Source: an uncultured Kiloniellaceae bacterium
Lineage (GTDB): Bacteria > Pseudomonadota > Alphaproteobacteria > Kiloniellales > Kiloniellaceae
Assembly: GCA_947500035.1 (NCBI GenBank)
Contig: CANMQP010000008.1
Location: 62,001 to 126,000, forward strand
Direction of reading: 5' to 3'
Length of the DNA stretch: 64,000 nucleotides
Every line of letters begins with the position of its first letter. Within the stretch, counting starts at the first letter, position 1. Under the pieces are notes generated by a model. That model worked only from the letters and a program-made list of their open reading frames with translations. It did not search any database and was not told the origin of the DNA. Made by a program: the position numbers and the translations under genes. Shown here one piece after another: positions 1-8,956 of this stretch.

Positions 1-499
1 CGGCAAACTCTCTGCGCGACGCAATGACCGCGCCAAGCGTGCTTGAAATACCACCGTGACCGATAACAAGAACGCGGTCTTCTTCCGCCAGTGCAGCGGA
101 ATCCCCCAGCTTGACATGACCGCTGCCGAGCGGCCTGGATGCCCTTACGAGGCCAAATCCCGTCGCATGGTCATAGGCCAGAATTTCTGCGGAGACTTCA
201 TCACCGTCCGCCGCAAACAAAGAGACCGACTGTGCTTCGAGGATAAGATATCCGATGGTCAGCACCAGACCGCTGTCATCGATGACGACGCCATTGCCTT
301 CACGCACCTGCCCGAGAGATGCCGCCGTGCGCGCGTCACCCGGAACTTCCGCGCGCAGACGCACGACCGACGACAAAACACCGTCCATCCGCTGTTGCGC
401 AAAGGCTTCCACGGCGAGAAACATCGCCATGAGCGCGAGAACGAAAGACACGCTCAGAGTTCGGCAGAAAAGAAGCGGTATTTTCGAACTCAGAGCCAT
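1..499 (-). CDS. HtrA/trypsin-fold protein lacking the catalytic His and Asp (3' end cut by window)
   Basis: Reading leftwards from an ATG at 499 gives an N-terminal signal peptide (hydrophobic core about residues 15-33, ending AFA) followed by the start of a trypsin/HtrA fold. The signature GNGVVIDDSGLVLT (68-81) matches the HtrA strand that normally leads into TNNHV. Here the segment reads TIGYLI, so the catalytic His is replaced by Tyr84. In the next conserved segment (DPKTDLALL in HtrA) the sequence is DHATGFGLV, so the catalytic Asp is replaced by Gly114. The Ser region lies outside the window. It is likely an exported, non-proteolytic protease-fold protein. The fold call is fairly sure; loss of activity is inferred from alignment by eye. 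Confidence 0.72.
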   Translation of the reverse strand, partial: MALSSKIPLLFCRTLSVSFVLALMAMFLAVEAFAQQRMDGVLSSVVRLRAEVPGDARTAASLGQVREGNGVVIDDSGLVLTIGYLILEAQSVSLFAADGDEVSAEILAYDHATGFGLVRASRPLGSGHVKLGDSAALAEEDRVLVIGHGGISSTLGAVIASRREFA

Positions 500-745
500 T
501 GCGGCATTACTACCGGCATCAGGCTTGCGGGATCTAACACCTCCCGCGTTCAGTTGGGCACTCCGTGTTACATTGCTCCGCATGCTCGGTCTCCTCGTTC
601 GCTTTGCCTCCGGAACCCGCCCTAGCTTAACAGCTGCGAAGCGAAGCCGTCGCTTCACAGTCTCGTTTTCTTCTTACAGGCTAACGGCCCCATCTATGAA
701 ATGGTGCCGCCGCCAGGTCTTTCCAAACACAAGCGCGAGATAAAT

Positions 746-1441
746 TCACGCGGCAGGACGCACCGCATTCGCGGCCAGACCGTCATGCATCTCCAACAGC
801 CGCTGGCGCCACGCCTTTACCGCATCTTCACTCGGCAGAACTTCAAACGACGAAGAACAGCGCGCCCACTGGAAGGCGCCGAAAACGATGTAGTCCGCAA
901 AGGTAGGTGTCTCTCCCCCGAGAAAAGCCTGGGCCTCCAATGTCGCCCGCAGGGGCGCAAGACCTTTGCCGAGATTCGCAAGGTGCGTGTCGCGATCCTC
1001 GCACACCGCTTCCAGGCTGGTTTTCAGCATCTTCTCCCGGCTGGTGCGGAAATAGTCTTTATCCTTTTCATGAAGCCCGGCATGCACATCGGTCAGGATG
1101 AGACGCATCAGAAGCGGATGCAGAACACGCTCGGTCCAGAACTTCAAAAACAGACTGGCCGAACGCGCGCCCTCACCGGGAAACAAAACCGGAGCCTCCG
1201 GATAGGCTTCATCGAGATAAGCTGCTATTTCCCAGGAATCGTGCAGGTGGCGTCCGGCGTCTTCAAGTACCGGCACCGAGCCCTGCCCGGACGCAGCGAT
1301 ACGTTCTTTTTCGGTGAAGCGCCAGGGCAAGGCCTCATAAGCGAGGCCTTTGTGCGCCAAGGCCATTTTGATCCGCCAGCAGTACGGGCTGAAGCGGTGG
1401 TCGTCCTGCGCGCCTGCGAGATCATAGAGCGTTATCGTCAT
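746..1441 (-). CDS. Glutathione S-transferase family protein
   Basis: The 231-residue protein starts MTITLYDL and has a thioredoxin-like N-terminal half with SPYCWRIKMALAHKGL, the usual helix-1 region of bacterial GSTs. It continues with GSVPVLED, the cis-Pro motif that binds the glutathione gamma-glutamyl backbone, and HDSWEIAAYLDEAYP. An all-helical C-terminal domain follows, ending with the FADYIVFGAFQWAR segment. I chose the ATG at 1441 because AAGGAAAA lies just upstream and the family begins there; an in-frame upstream start at 1516 would add 25 unrelated residues and overlap the TauE gene. It probably conjugates or reduces electrophiles in the cytoplasm; the substrate is unknown. It sits behind the TauE/SafE gene on the same strand. 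Confidence 0.88.
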   Translation of the reverse strand: MTITLYDLAGAQDDHRFSPYCWRIKMALAHKGLAYEALPWRFTEKERIAASGQGSVPVLEDAGRHLHDSWEIAAYLDEAYPEAPVLFPGEGARSASLFLKFWTERVLHPLLMRLILTDVHAGLHEKDKDYFRTSREKMLKTSLEAVCEDRDTHLANLGKGLAPLRATLEAQAFLGGETPTFADYIVFGAFQWARCSSSFEVLPSEDAVKAWRQRLLEMHDGLAANAVRPAA

Positions 1442-1490
1442 GAACCTGTGTTTTCCTTCAAGTCTTGTGTATTCGAAGATTGCGGAAGCA

Positions 1491-2252
1491 TTATGACAGT
1501 ATACCGGAAACCCCATCGTAGAGCAGCTTCAGGCCCGTCAGGAAGAGGAAGCTGTAACAGAGATTGTAAAACAGCTTCTCGGGAATGCGGGTATGGAGCC
1601 AGATACCGCTGACGATCCCCACGAGAGCAAGCGGCAGAATGACCAGCGACGTCATGAGGTTTTCGGAGGAAAACTGACCGAGCCAGGCGTAAGGAACCAG
1701 TTTCACGTAGTTGATGATGGTGAAAAAGATCACTGTCGTCGCCTGGAAGACGGTCTTATCAAGCTTGAGCGGCAGCAGATAAACATTCAGCGGCGCGCCG
1801 CCGGAATGCGCGGCAAAGCTGGTGAAACCGGCGATCACCGACCAAAAACCGCCCCGTACAACGCTGGGGGCTTTAGCCGGGTGTGCGCCATTTCTTCGTT
1901 TGAGCCAGTAGTTCCCGCTGAAACCGAGGGCGACCATGCTGATTAAAAGCTTGATCGTATGTTCGTCCAGGTACTTGAAGCTCGCCGTTCCAATAGCAAT
2001 GCCGACGATGGCCCCGCAGATAATGATTTTGGCGGTCGCTTTGTCCCACTTACCACGAAAGGTCCAGAGGCCGATCAGATCCATGAAGATCAGGATCGGC
2101 AGCAAAACCGCCGCCGCCTGTACTGGAGAAATAGCGAGCGAAAGCAAGGGCACGGCAGCCACGCCCAATCCCCCGCCAAAACCGCCTTTCGAGATTCCCA
2201 TGATCATCAGCGCAGGCACTGCCACCAGATAGAACAGAGGGTCTTCAATCAC
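1491..2252 (-). CDS. TauE/SafE (TSUP) family membrane exporter
   Basis: This 253-residue inner-membrane protein has about eight hydrophobic segments and the two internal half-repeats of the TSUP family. The N-terminal repeat contains GISKGGFGGGLG, a family hallmark, and the second half contains FTSFAAHSGGAPLNVYLLP. TSUP proteins move small sulfur-containing or organic anions such as sulfite, sulfoacetate or taurine-derived anions. The substrate cannot be read from this sequence. The window also holds sulfide-oxidising and sulfite-oxidising genes far downstream, so sulfite export is a plausible guess only. It lies 49 bp upstream of the GST gene on the same strand and may be cotranscribed. Confidence 0.9.
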   Translation of the reverse strand: MIEDPLFYLVAVPALMIMGISKGGFGGGLGVAAVPLLSLAISPVQAAAVLLPILIFMDLIGLWTFRGKWDKATAKIIICGAIVGIAIGTASFKYLDEHTIKLLISMVALGFSGNYWLKRRNGAHPAKAPSVVRGGFWSVIAGFTSFAAHSGGAPLNVYLLPLKLDKTVFQATTVIFFTIINYVKLVPYAWLGQFSSENLMTSLVILPLALVGIVSGIWLHTRIPEKLFYNLCYSFLFLTGLKLLYDGVSGILS

Positions 2253-2818
2253 GGGGCGTTCTCTTCACAGGCTCTTCAACGCGCAGGCGCGGCGTTCTCA
2301 TCATCAACCAGGCTTATTCTCGACTATGGAGCGGATTTGGGACCTTGGTGCAAAGGGACCGGGGTGTGATTTCCGTATGACACTTCCCCACATCTTGTAT
2401 GATTCTTTCGTGAAAGACACAAAAAGTAAGAGCATCAAATTGCGAATCGCGTTAGCCTCGAATTTGTAAGGTACTGCTGTCCAAGGAAGATTGCCAAATC
2501 TTATGAACCCATCGCGGGCTTACAGAACGACGCGATTATCCGTCCAGCAAGGTCTGCCGGACAAAACCGGCCCCGAGCACTTCCCAGACTCTGACAACTT
2601 GCCGGGTTGGGCGCCGCGAACGGGCAGTCCCGGTTATAGACTTCAGACGGACAGCAGCCCGGAAACCGGATCGATCCTCACCACAAGGTTTCCAAATGAT
2701 GCGCCTCCCTTCGCGGAGGCGTTTGTCGTTTTAACACCCCGTGGTTCGTTCCTGAGATCGCTTCTTGAACATCAGTTGGACCGGACCACCTATTCGTTCC
2801 CAAAAACGGAGACCCTTT
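2253..2818. other. Gene-poor 566-bp stretch, possible small RNA upstream of phoH
   Basis: No convincing protein gene is present: an open frame at 2491-2910 lacks codon bias and overlaps PhoH. Several short hairpins can be drawn on the + strand: GCCGG/CCGGC (2556-2560 with 2567-2571) and CCGGG/CCCGG (2602-2606 with 2629-2633). The stretch ends in a good intrinsic terminator (2702-2732) that no + strand protein gene explains. It is therefore either the promoter/leader region of phoH with an attenuator, or a small RNA gene of roughly 150-250 nt. I did not recognise 6S, SRP, tmRNA or RNase P consensus elements. Confidence 0.5.
2702..2732 (+). terminator. Intrinsic terminator with no protein gene before it
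   Basis: CGCCTCC (2702-2708) pairs perfectly with GGAGGCG (2715-2721) around a 6-nt CTTCGC loop. It is followed by TTTGTCGTTTT. It lies 87 bp before the PhoH start codon. Confidence 0.7.
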
Positions 2819-3550
2819 ATGGCCAAGCGTTCCTCGCGCAAAGTTTCCCGCAACGACAACAACGTTCGTCCGCTATATCCGGAGCAGACCGGCTGGTCAC
2901 CGCTGGATAATCCGCAACGAGACAAAAGCTATCTGCGCAAGGTCCGCCCCTACAACGACAATCAGGCCGCGTTGCTTGAAGCCATAGACACCCGAAATAT
3001 GATCCTGGCGCTCGGCCCTGCCGGCACGGGGAAAACCTATCTGGCAATCGCCAAAGCCGTTGAAGCTCTTGAAAAAGGCGCAGTCGGTAAGATCATGCTC
3101 TCACGGCCTGCGGTCGAGGCCGGCGAGAATCTGGGATACCTCCCGGGTGACCTCGAAGATAAGCTCGCGCCATATCTCCGGCCCCTCTATGACGCCTTGA
3201 ATGACCGGCTGGGGGCGAAACAGCTCAAATCAATGCTCAACGACGGCTCGATCGAGATCGCGCCGGTCGCCTATATGCGCGGCAGAACGCTGAACAACGC
3301 CTTCGTGGTGATCGACGAAGCGCAGAACTGCACCTTTGTCCAAATCAAGATGCTGCTGACACGGCTGGGCTGGCACTCGACGATGGTCCTGACCGGCGAC
3401 CCCGACCAGAGCGACCTGCTGCCCGGTATCTCGGGGCTGTCGGAAATCGCCCAGAAGCTGGAACCCCTGGACGACATTTCGGTGGTGCGCCTGAAAGACG
3501 AGGATATCGTGCGTCATCCGCTGGTCGCCAGCATGCTGTCCGTCCTCTAA
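2819..3550 (+). CDS. PhoH family P-loop ATPase
   Basis: The 243-residue protein is almost entirely the PhoH domain. It has Walker A GPAGTGKTYLA, then SRPAVEAGENLGYLPGDLEDKLAPYL, which is highly conserved in PhoH proteins, Walker B FVVIDEAQN, and the sensor-like LTGDPDQSDL. PhoH ATPases are cytoplasmic and linked to RNA metabolism and phosphate stress, but the exact role is unsettled. The N-terminal 45 residues are basic and lack the KH or PIN domain seen in larger relatives. The start at 2819 is supported by GGAGA at 2808-2812; the upstream alternative (2765) has no such site. Confidence 0.9.
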   Translation: MAKRSSRKVSRNDNNVRPLYPEQTGWSPLDNPQRDKSYLRKVRPYNDNQAALLEAIDTRNMILALGPAGTGKTYLAIAKAVEALEKGAVGKIMLSRPAVEAGENLGYLPGDLEDKLAPYLRPLYDALNDRLGAKQLKSMLNDGSIEIAPVAYMRGRTLNNAFVVIDEAQNCTFVQIKMLLTRLGWHSTMVLTGDPDQSDLLPGISGLSEIAQKLEPLDDISVVRLKDEDIVRHPLVASMLSVL

Positions 3551-3561
3551 CGCGCGAAAAC

Positions 3562-4416
3562 CTACCTAGCCCCGGCGGGGCGCGCGGCACGACGAAGCCG
3601 TCGGCAGCGCCGGGGATCGGGATAAGGCACGGCGCTGATCAGGGACTTGGTGTAACTGTGCTGAGGATCGCTGAAGACCCTGTGGGTCGGCCCCGTCTCC
3701 AGAATTTCGCCCGCATACATCACAGCGACTTCATCGGTAATATGGCGCACAACCGAGAGATCATGGCTGATGAAAAGAAACGTCAGCCCGCGTCGCGTTT
3801 GCAGATCCATGATCAGGTTCAGAACCTGGGCCTGCACTGAGACGTCGAGCGCGGAAACCGGTTCGTCGGCGACGATCAGGCTGGGCTCGGTGATCAAAGC
3901 ACGGGCGATAGCCACCCGCTGACGCTGGCCACCGGAGAATTCATGCGGGTAGCGATCCGCGTCGGTGGGTTTAAGACCGACCGAGTTCAGGGTTTCTTCG
4001 ACCCGCTCCCGTCGCTCGGACCGGCTCACATTCGGCAGCAGAACTTCCAGCGGTTCCGCAACGATCCGTTCGACTTTAAAGCGCGGGTCGAGCGACCCAT
4101 AAGGATCCTGAAACACCATTTGGAATTTTCGGCGTAGAGACCGAAGCTCCCTGGCCGGAAGATCAAAAATATCCTGCCCTTCGAGCAGAACGCGCCCGGA
4201 GGCCGGCTGCTCCAGACCCATCACCGTGCGGGCCAAGGTCGACTTGCCGCAGCCGGACTCCCCGACGATCCCGAAACTCTTGCCCTGCTCGATAGAAAAG
4301 CTCACACAGTTGACCGCGCGAAACCGAGATGGCGGTCCAAAGAGGCTCTCACGGGGAAGCCTGTACTCGCGAACCAGATCCTCGACCTGTAAGAGGGGTT
4401 GGCTTCCGGCAGGCAT
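3562..4416 (-). CDS. Peptide/opine ABC transporter ATPase, DppF/OppF type
   Basis: This 284-residue cytoplasmic ATPase energises the importer encoded by the preceding genes. It shows Walker A GESGCGKST, Q-loop MVFQDPYGSLDPR, signature FSGGQRQR, Walker B LIVADEPVSALD and the H-loop ISHDLSVV. The FQDPYGSLDPR motif and the ending near VPYPDP are typical of the DppF subgroup. The start at 4416 overlaps the upstream stop as TGATG, indicating translational coupling; a longer frame to 4506 would invade the upstream gene. The C-terminus is rich in Arg (RRCRRLRRAARPAGAR) and short of the usual Cys-containing tail. The five genes 8749 to 3562 form one operon. Confidence 0.92.
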   Translation of the reverse strand: MPAGSQPLLQVEDLVREYRLPRESLFGPPSRFRAVNCVSFSIEQGKSFGIVGESGCGKSTLARTVMGLEQPASGRVLLEGQDIFDLPARELRSLRRKFQMVFQDPYGSLDPRFKVERIVAEPLEVLLPNVSRSERRERVEETLNSVGLKPTDADRYPHEFSGGQRQRVAIARALITEPSLIVADEPVSALDVSVQAQVLNLIMDLQTRRGLTFLFISHDLSVVRHITDEVAVMYAGEILETGPTHRVFSDPQHSYTKSLISAVPYPDPRRCRRLRRAARPAGAR

Positions 4417-5402
4417 CACTGATCGACCTCCCCGCGCGCGATATTGAAACAGGCCGCGCCGTGACGATGCCCCAACGCCTCCATCTGCGGCACCGATCGA
4501 TGACAAACATCCGTCGCAAACCCGCAGCGTGTCACGAAAGGACAGCCTGCCGGCCGCGAGAGCGCGTCCGGCACCCGCCCCGGGATCGTTGACAGCGGGG
4601 TGCGCGTCGCCGCGCCGTCGGAACTATGGCTTGGCATGGCGGCAAAGAGGCCGCGCGTGTAAGGATGCGCCATACGTCGGAACACTTCGTCAGTCGGGCC
4701 GTCCTCGACCACCCTGCCCGCATACATCACTGCCATCGTATCTGTGGTCTCCGCCACCACACCGAGGTCATGGGTGATCAGCACGAGCCCCATGTCAAAT
4801 TCATCTATGATGTCCGCGAGCAGATCCAGAATCTGTGCCTGGACCGTAACATCCAGTGCCGTCGTGGGTTCGTCCGCGACCAGAATGTCCGGCCCGCAGG
4901 CCAACGCCATCGCGATCACCACCCGCTGCCGTTGGCCGCCGGAAAGCTGGTGCGGAAAGAGGCCGAGCGGAAAACGCGCGGCCGGCAATCCGACCCGGGC
5001 CAGACTCTGTGCCGCGCGGGTCTCTGCCTCATGACGCGTCAGCCCGAGATGTAAGCGCAGCCCCTCCCCGACCTGCCGCCCGATCGGGACAACCGGGTTC
5101 AATGCCGTCATGGGTTCCTGGAACACCATGGCCATCTTGCGGCCGCGCAGATGGCAAAGTCGGTCCTCTTCGGCCCTAAGAAGATCCTCCCCGTCAACAA
5201 AGATCGCGCCCCGCGCGCGCATCCCCTGCGGCAAAAGCCCCATGATCGCCAGCGCGGTCATGGATTTGCCGCATCCGGATTCTCCCACGAGGCCGAGGCA
5301 TTGACCTTTTGAAAGCGAGAGGTTGACCTCATTGAGCAGACGATAAGTCCCCTCCGGTCCTTCCAGCTCCACGCAGAGATTTTCGATCGACAGGAGAGTC
5401 AT
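4416..5402 (-). CDS. Peptide/opine ABC transporter ATPase, DppD/OppD type
   Basis: The 328-residue ATPase is the partner of the DppF-type subunit. It has Walker A GESGCGKSM, Q-loop MVFQEPMTALNPV, signature LSGGQRQR, Walker B ILVADEPTTALDVTVQAQ and H-loop ITHDLGVV. The C-terminal oligopeptide/dipeptide domain (about residues 240-320) carries a cysteine cluster CPFVTRC...CHR...AACF, which in some DppD homologues binds a 4Fe-4S cluster. The gene begins 2 bp after the permease stop and ends overlapping the next start by one base, so it is tightly coupled to both neighbours. Confidence 0.92.
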   Translation of the reverse strand: MTLLSIENLCVELEGPEGTYRLLNEVNLSLSKGQCLGLVGESGCGKSMTALAIMGLLPQGMRARGAIFVDGEDLLRAEEDRLCHLRGRKMAMVFQEPMTALNPVVPIGRQVGEGLRLHLGLTRHEAETRAAQSLARVGLPAARFPLGLFPHQLSGGQRQRVVIAMALACGPDILVADEPTTALDVTVQAQILDLLADIIDEFDMGLVLITHDLGVVAETTDTMAVMYAGRVVEDGPTDEVFRRMAHPYTRGLFAAMPSHSSDGAATRTPLSTIPGRVPDALSRPAGCPFVTRCGFATDVCHRSVPQMEALGHRHGAACFNIARGEVDQ

Positions 5403-5404
5403 AG

Positions 5405-6253
5405 CTATCTCTCGCGCCTCAGGCGGGGATCAAGAACATCGCGCAAACCGTCGCCGAAGAGATTGAGTCCCAACACGGTGAGTGCAATCGCGAACCCCGG
5501 AAAGACTGCCAGCTGCGGCGCCAGAAACATCAGGGTCTGGGCTTCGTTCAACATCTTGCCCCAGCTTGGCTGAGGCGGTTGCGTGCCAAGCCCCAGATAG
5601 CTCAGTCCCGCCTCGGCGAGGATCGCCAGGGCAAACTGGATCGTGATCTGGACGATCAGCACAGAAGAAATGTTCGGCAGAATATGCTCGATCGAAATCC
5701 GCACAGGTCCTTTGCCCGCCACGCGCGCGGCCAGAATGAACTCCCGTTTCCAGACCACCAGGGCCGCGCCGCGGGTCAAACGCGCAAAGACCGGGATATT
5801 GAAGATGCCAATGGCGATAATGGAATTGATGGCACCGGGGCCGGCCAAGGCCGTGATCATCACCGCGGACAACAGAGCGGGGAAGGCAAAGGCAAAATCG
5901 TTGGCCCGCATCAGGATCTCGTCCAGCCAACCCTGACGCGCCGCCGCGATCGCGCCCAGGGGCACACCGATTCCGACACCCAGCCCGACCGCCACAATCG
6001 CCACGGCGACGGAATTGACCGCTCCCGCCATCAACAGAGACACAAGGTCTCTGCCGAACTGGTCAGTGCCCAGCCAATGCGCAGAGGAGATGCCCTGAAA
6101 GCGGCGTGCCACGACGATCTCTTCGACCGGATAGGGTGTCCAAATCAAGGCAAGGGCGGCGAGTGCGACAAACAGCAGGGTAATGACGCCACCAATCACG
6201 AAACCGCGGTTGCGCAATCCCATACGCCAGATCTCGGCAAACCCCTCAGACAT
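5405..6253 (-). CDS. Peptide/opine ABC transporter permease, DppC type
   Basis: The 282-residue permease has an N-terminal transmembrane helix after residue 15, then the motif HWLGTDQFGRDLVSLLMAG that is diagnostic of DppC/OppC. A further set of membrane segments surrounds the ATPase-contact loop EFILAARVAGKGPVRISIEHILPN (EAA loop). It ends with GDGLRDVLDPRLRRER. It forms the inner-membrane channel with the DppB-type subunit. The start overlaps the upstream dppB-like stop by 8 bp, consistent with one operon. Confidence 0.92.
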   Translation of the reverse strand: MSEGFAEIWRMGLRNRGFVIGGVITLLFVALAALALIWTPYPVEEIVVARRFQGISSAHWLGTDQFGRDLVSLLMAGAVNSVAVAIVAVGLGVGIGVPLGAIAAARQGWLDEILMRANDFAFAFPALLSAVMITALAGPGAINSIIAIGIFNIPVFARLTRGAALVVWKREFILAARVAGKGPVRISIEHILPNISSVLIVQITIQFALAILAEAGLSYLGLGTQPPQPSWGKMLNEAQTLMFLAPQLAVFPGFAIALTVLGLNLFGDGLRDVLDPRLRRER

Positions 6254-7202
6254 GGCCGCCGCCGCTGCGCAGCCTAGGGTCCAGAACCGCGTATCCTACA
6301 TCAACCAGGAAATTGACCAGGACGACCGAACCCGCCAGCAAGACCACAAGGTCTTTGACCACGATCAGATCGCGTTGCGCAATTGCCTGGAACAGCAAGC
6401 GCCCGAGGCCCGGCAAATAGAAAACATTTTCGATGATGATGGTCCCCGCCAGCAAAAACGAGAACTGCAGCCCCAGGATTGTGATCACCGGGATCAGGGC
6501 GTTGCGCACCGCGTGCCGCCACAAGGCCGCGTTGCGCGAAAGTCCCTTAGCCCTGGCGGTACGTACGAAGTCTTCCTGCAGCACTTCCAGCACCGAGGAA
6601 CGCGTCACCCGGGTCAGGATCGCGGCCTGAGGCAGCGCCAGAGCGAAGGCGGGCAACAGTAGCGACTGAACCGCCGGCCAAAAACCGGCATCCCAACCCG
6701 CGAAGCCACCGGCAGGAACCCACTGCAGAGTGACGGAAAAAAGTAGAATCAGCAGGATGGCAAACCAGAAATTCGGAATTGCAATCCCGAACTGCGCGGC
6801 ACCGGTCAAGGCGATGTCGAGTGTCTTGTTGTGGCGGGATGCCGCGATGACGCCCAGCGGAATGGCAATCATCGTCGAGAGGGCCAAGGCCATGACCGCC
6901 AATGGCAGACTCACCACCACACGTTCGCCAATCAGCTCCGAAACCGGCACATCGTAAGTGTAGCTGCGGCCTAGTTCTCCGGTCACCAGGCCACCAACCC
7001 ACTGGAAGAAACGCAACCAAGCGGGCTGATCCAATCCCATCTCTGCCCGCAGAGCCGCCAAGGTATCGGGCTGCGCCGACACGCCGAGCATCACCAGAGC
7101 CGGATCGCCAGGCAGAATTTCCAGAACCGAAAACACGACGACGGCGGCCACCAGCAGGGTCGCCACCAGCATGATCAGGCGTTTAACCAGAAACAGGGTC
7201 AT
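6246..7202 (-). CDS. Peptide/opine ABC transporter permease, DppB type
   Basis: The 318-residue permease starts with a long hydrophobic helix (MTLFLVKRLIMLVATLLVAAVVVFSVLEILPGDPA, split over residues 1-35), the standard DppB opening with its GDPA motif. The periplasmic region has LGLDQPAWLRFFQWVGG and GELGRSY. The EAA loop is DFVRTARAKGLSRNAALWRHAVRNALIPVI. It pairs with the DppC subunit to make the channel. A 65-bp gap separates it from the binding-protein gene, with no obvious terminator, so it is likely read from the same promoter. Confidence 0.92.
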   Translation of the reverse strand: MTLFLVKRLIMLVATLLVAAVVVFSVLEILPGDPALVMLGVSAQPDTLAALRAEMGLDQPAWLRFFQWVGGLVTGELGRSYTYDVPVSELIGERVVVSLPLAVMALALSTMIAIPLGVIAASRHNKTLDIALTGAAQFGIAIPNFWFAILLILLFSVTLQWVPAGGFAGWDAGFWPAVQSLLLPAFALALPQAAILTRVTRSSVLEVLQEDFVRTARAKGLSRNAALWRHAVRNALIPVITILGLQFSFLLAGTIIIENVFYLPGLGRLLFQAIAQRDLIVVKDLVVLLAGSVVLVNFLVDVGYAVLDPRLRSGGGHV

Positions 7203-7267
7203 CGACGGCCGGCGAAGTCTTCACGGCAAGATTGACGCATTCAACGCAATCCCTTGTTTCGAGGGTA

Positions 7268-8749
7268 TCACTTTTCCCAAGAGACGTCGGTCAGGTCGTT
7301 GGCCTGCACGGGGCTGTTCTCCCATAAGCCTTTGACCTTGGCATTCCAGACACCGTGCTTCGCAAGCTGAAACAGAAAGCCGTTCACGGCATCGTCAGCC
7401 AGACGTTTTTGCGCATCCGCCATCACCGCGTAACGCGCCTTCTCGTCGACCTCTGCCGCCAGCTTGTCCATCAGCCCACTGAAGGCGTCACTCCGGTAAT
7501 CGAAGTAATAGTCTTCTCGGGCATAGATGCCGATGTCCATGGGCTCCGTATGCGAGACGATCGTCAGGTCGAAATCCTTACCCCGGAATGCCTGCTCCAG
7601 CCATTGCGCCCATTCGACCGGAATGATCTCTAGGTCTATACCGATCTCACGGAGCTGGGACGCGACGATCTCTCCACCACGCCGCGCGTAGCTTGGCGGC
7701 GGCAGCTTAATCGTAGCTTTGAAACCCTCCGCGTGACCTGCCTCTGCCAGAAGGGCTTTCGCTTTTTCCAGGTCCAGAGGATAGCGCTCCGTCAAGTCGA
7801 CGTAGGCCGGATGGTGCGGAGCAAAATGGCTGCCGATGGGGGTGCCGTAGCCGAACATGGCGCCATCGATGATGGCCTTGCGGTCGATCGCGTGCGCAAT
7901 GGCCTGACGGACCCGGATATCGTCAAAGGGCGGGCGGCCATTGTTGGTCGAGAGAATGGTCTCGCCCTCAGTGCTCCCGATCACCACCGTGAAGCGCGGA
8001 TCGGCTTCGAACTGCACCATGCTCTCGGGTGCCGGAAAGTTTGCGAAGGCATCCACATCGCCGGCCATCATGGCCGATACCGCCGCTGCGGGATCCGGGA
8101 TGAAACGGAAGGTCGCCGTCGCCAGCTTCGCGGGCTCACCCCAGTAGTCTTCGTTGTGCGTCAACTCGACACGGTCGCCCTTGACCCAACGCTTGAACTT
8201 GAAGGGACCGGTACCGACCGGGTTGGCTTTGTTGCCGTCCGCGCTCTCTTCGCCGACCACGACCGCGTCACCCCATCCCAGATTGAACAGGAAGTGCCCG
8301 GTCGGACGCTTGAGCGTAATGATGACGGTTCCCGCACCCTCGGTGGCCACGGACTCGATCGCTTCGAACAGGGCCTTCTGCGCGTTCACGCTGTCCTCTG
8401 CAATGGCCCGTTCGATAGAGAAGACGACATCGGCGGAATCCATCGCGGTTCCATCGTGAAACTTCACATCGTCACGCAGGTTGAAGCGGTAGGTCTTACC
8501 GTCCTCGGAGACTTCCCAGCTTGATGCCAGCGCGGGTTTGACCTCGCCGTTCCGGTCGATGCGGGTCAGGCCTTCGAAGACGTTGGCATATACCACTTCA
8601 TCGATGGCAGCCGCTGCGCCGGCTGTCGGATCCAGATGCGGTGGCTCCAGGACCATGCCCATATTGAGATGTCCATCACCCGCCGCCTGAAGCTGGAGTG
8701 GGATCAAGCCCGCGGCGCAAACTGCCAGGGCCATTACGAGCCGCTTCAT
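7268..8749 (-). CDS. Extracellular solute-binding protein family 5 (peptide/opine type)
   Basis: The 493-residue periplasmic protein captures the ligand for the adjacent importer. It opens with a signal peptide (MKRLVMALAVCAAGLIPLQLQA) and has the SBP_bac_5 features EPPHLDPT, VYANVFEGLTRID, ASSWEVSEDGKTYRFNLRDDVKFHDG, NPVGTGPFKFKRW and VRQAIAHAIDRKAI. I took the ATG at 8749, which has GGGGAG just upstream and begins the signal peptide; a longer frame to 8836 adds a non-signal stretch. The ligand (di- or oligopeptide, opine, or other) cannot be read from sequence. This is the first gene of the operon. Confidence 0.92.
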   Translation of the reverse strand: MKRLVMALAVCAAGLIPLQLQAAGDGHLNMGMVLEPPHLDPTAGAAAAIDEVVYANVFEGLTRIDRNGEVKPALASSWEVSEDGKTYRFNLRDDVKFHDGTAMDSADVVFSIERAIAEDSVNAQKALFEAIESVATEGAGTVIITLKRPTGHFLFNLGWGDAVVVGEESADGNKANPVGTGPFKFKRWVKGDRVELTHNEDYWGEPAKLATATFRFIPDPAAAVSAMMAGDVDAFANFPAPESMVQFEADPRFTVVIGSTEGETILSTNNGRPPFDDIRVRQAIAHAIDRKAIIDGAMFGYGTPIGSHFAPHHPAYVDLTERYPLDLEKAKALLAEAGHAEGFKATIKLPPPSYARRGGEIVASQLREIGIDLEIIPVEWAQWLEQAFRGKDFDLTIVSHTEPMDIGIYAREDYYFDYRSDAFSGLMDKLAAEVDEKARYAVMADAQKRLADDAVNGFLFQLAKHGVWNAKVKGLWENSPVQANDLTDVSWEK

Positions 8750-8956
8750 AGTTGACTCCCCGTTTAAACTAAATAGGCGCAACCGCCACCGGAACACGCC
8801 AAATGGCAGGATCGATCCGGCATCCCATACACTCATCGTGATTATTTGCCGGGGATCTTATACCCGAAAAGCTGTATTGGCTATGCTTCCAGTTCTCGTC
8901 CATGTCCGACAAACCGCAACCATTAGACTGGCAACTTCTGGAGCGATATCGGGGAC

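Noticed and set aside
2253-2818. Searched for 6S RNA, SRP RNA, tmRNA and RNase P in the largest gap
   Set aside because: No conserved sequence blocks of these RNAs could be recognised by eye; only generic hairpins and a terminator are visible.
2491-2910. A 139-codon plus-strand frame before phoH
   Set aside because: It lacks codon bias, crosses the intrinsic terminator at 2702-2732 and overlaps the PhoH start.
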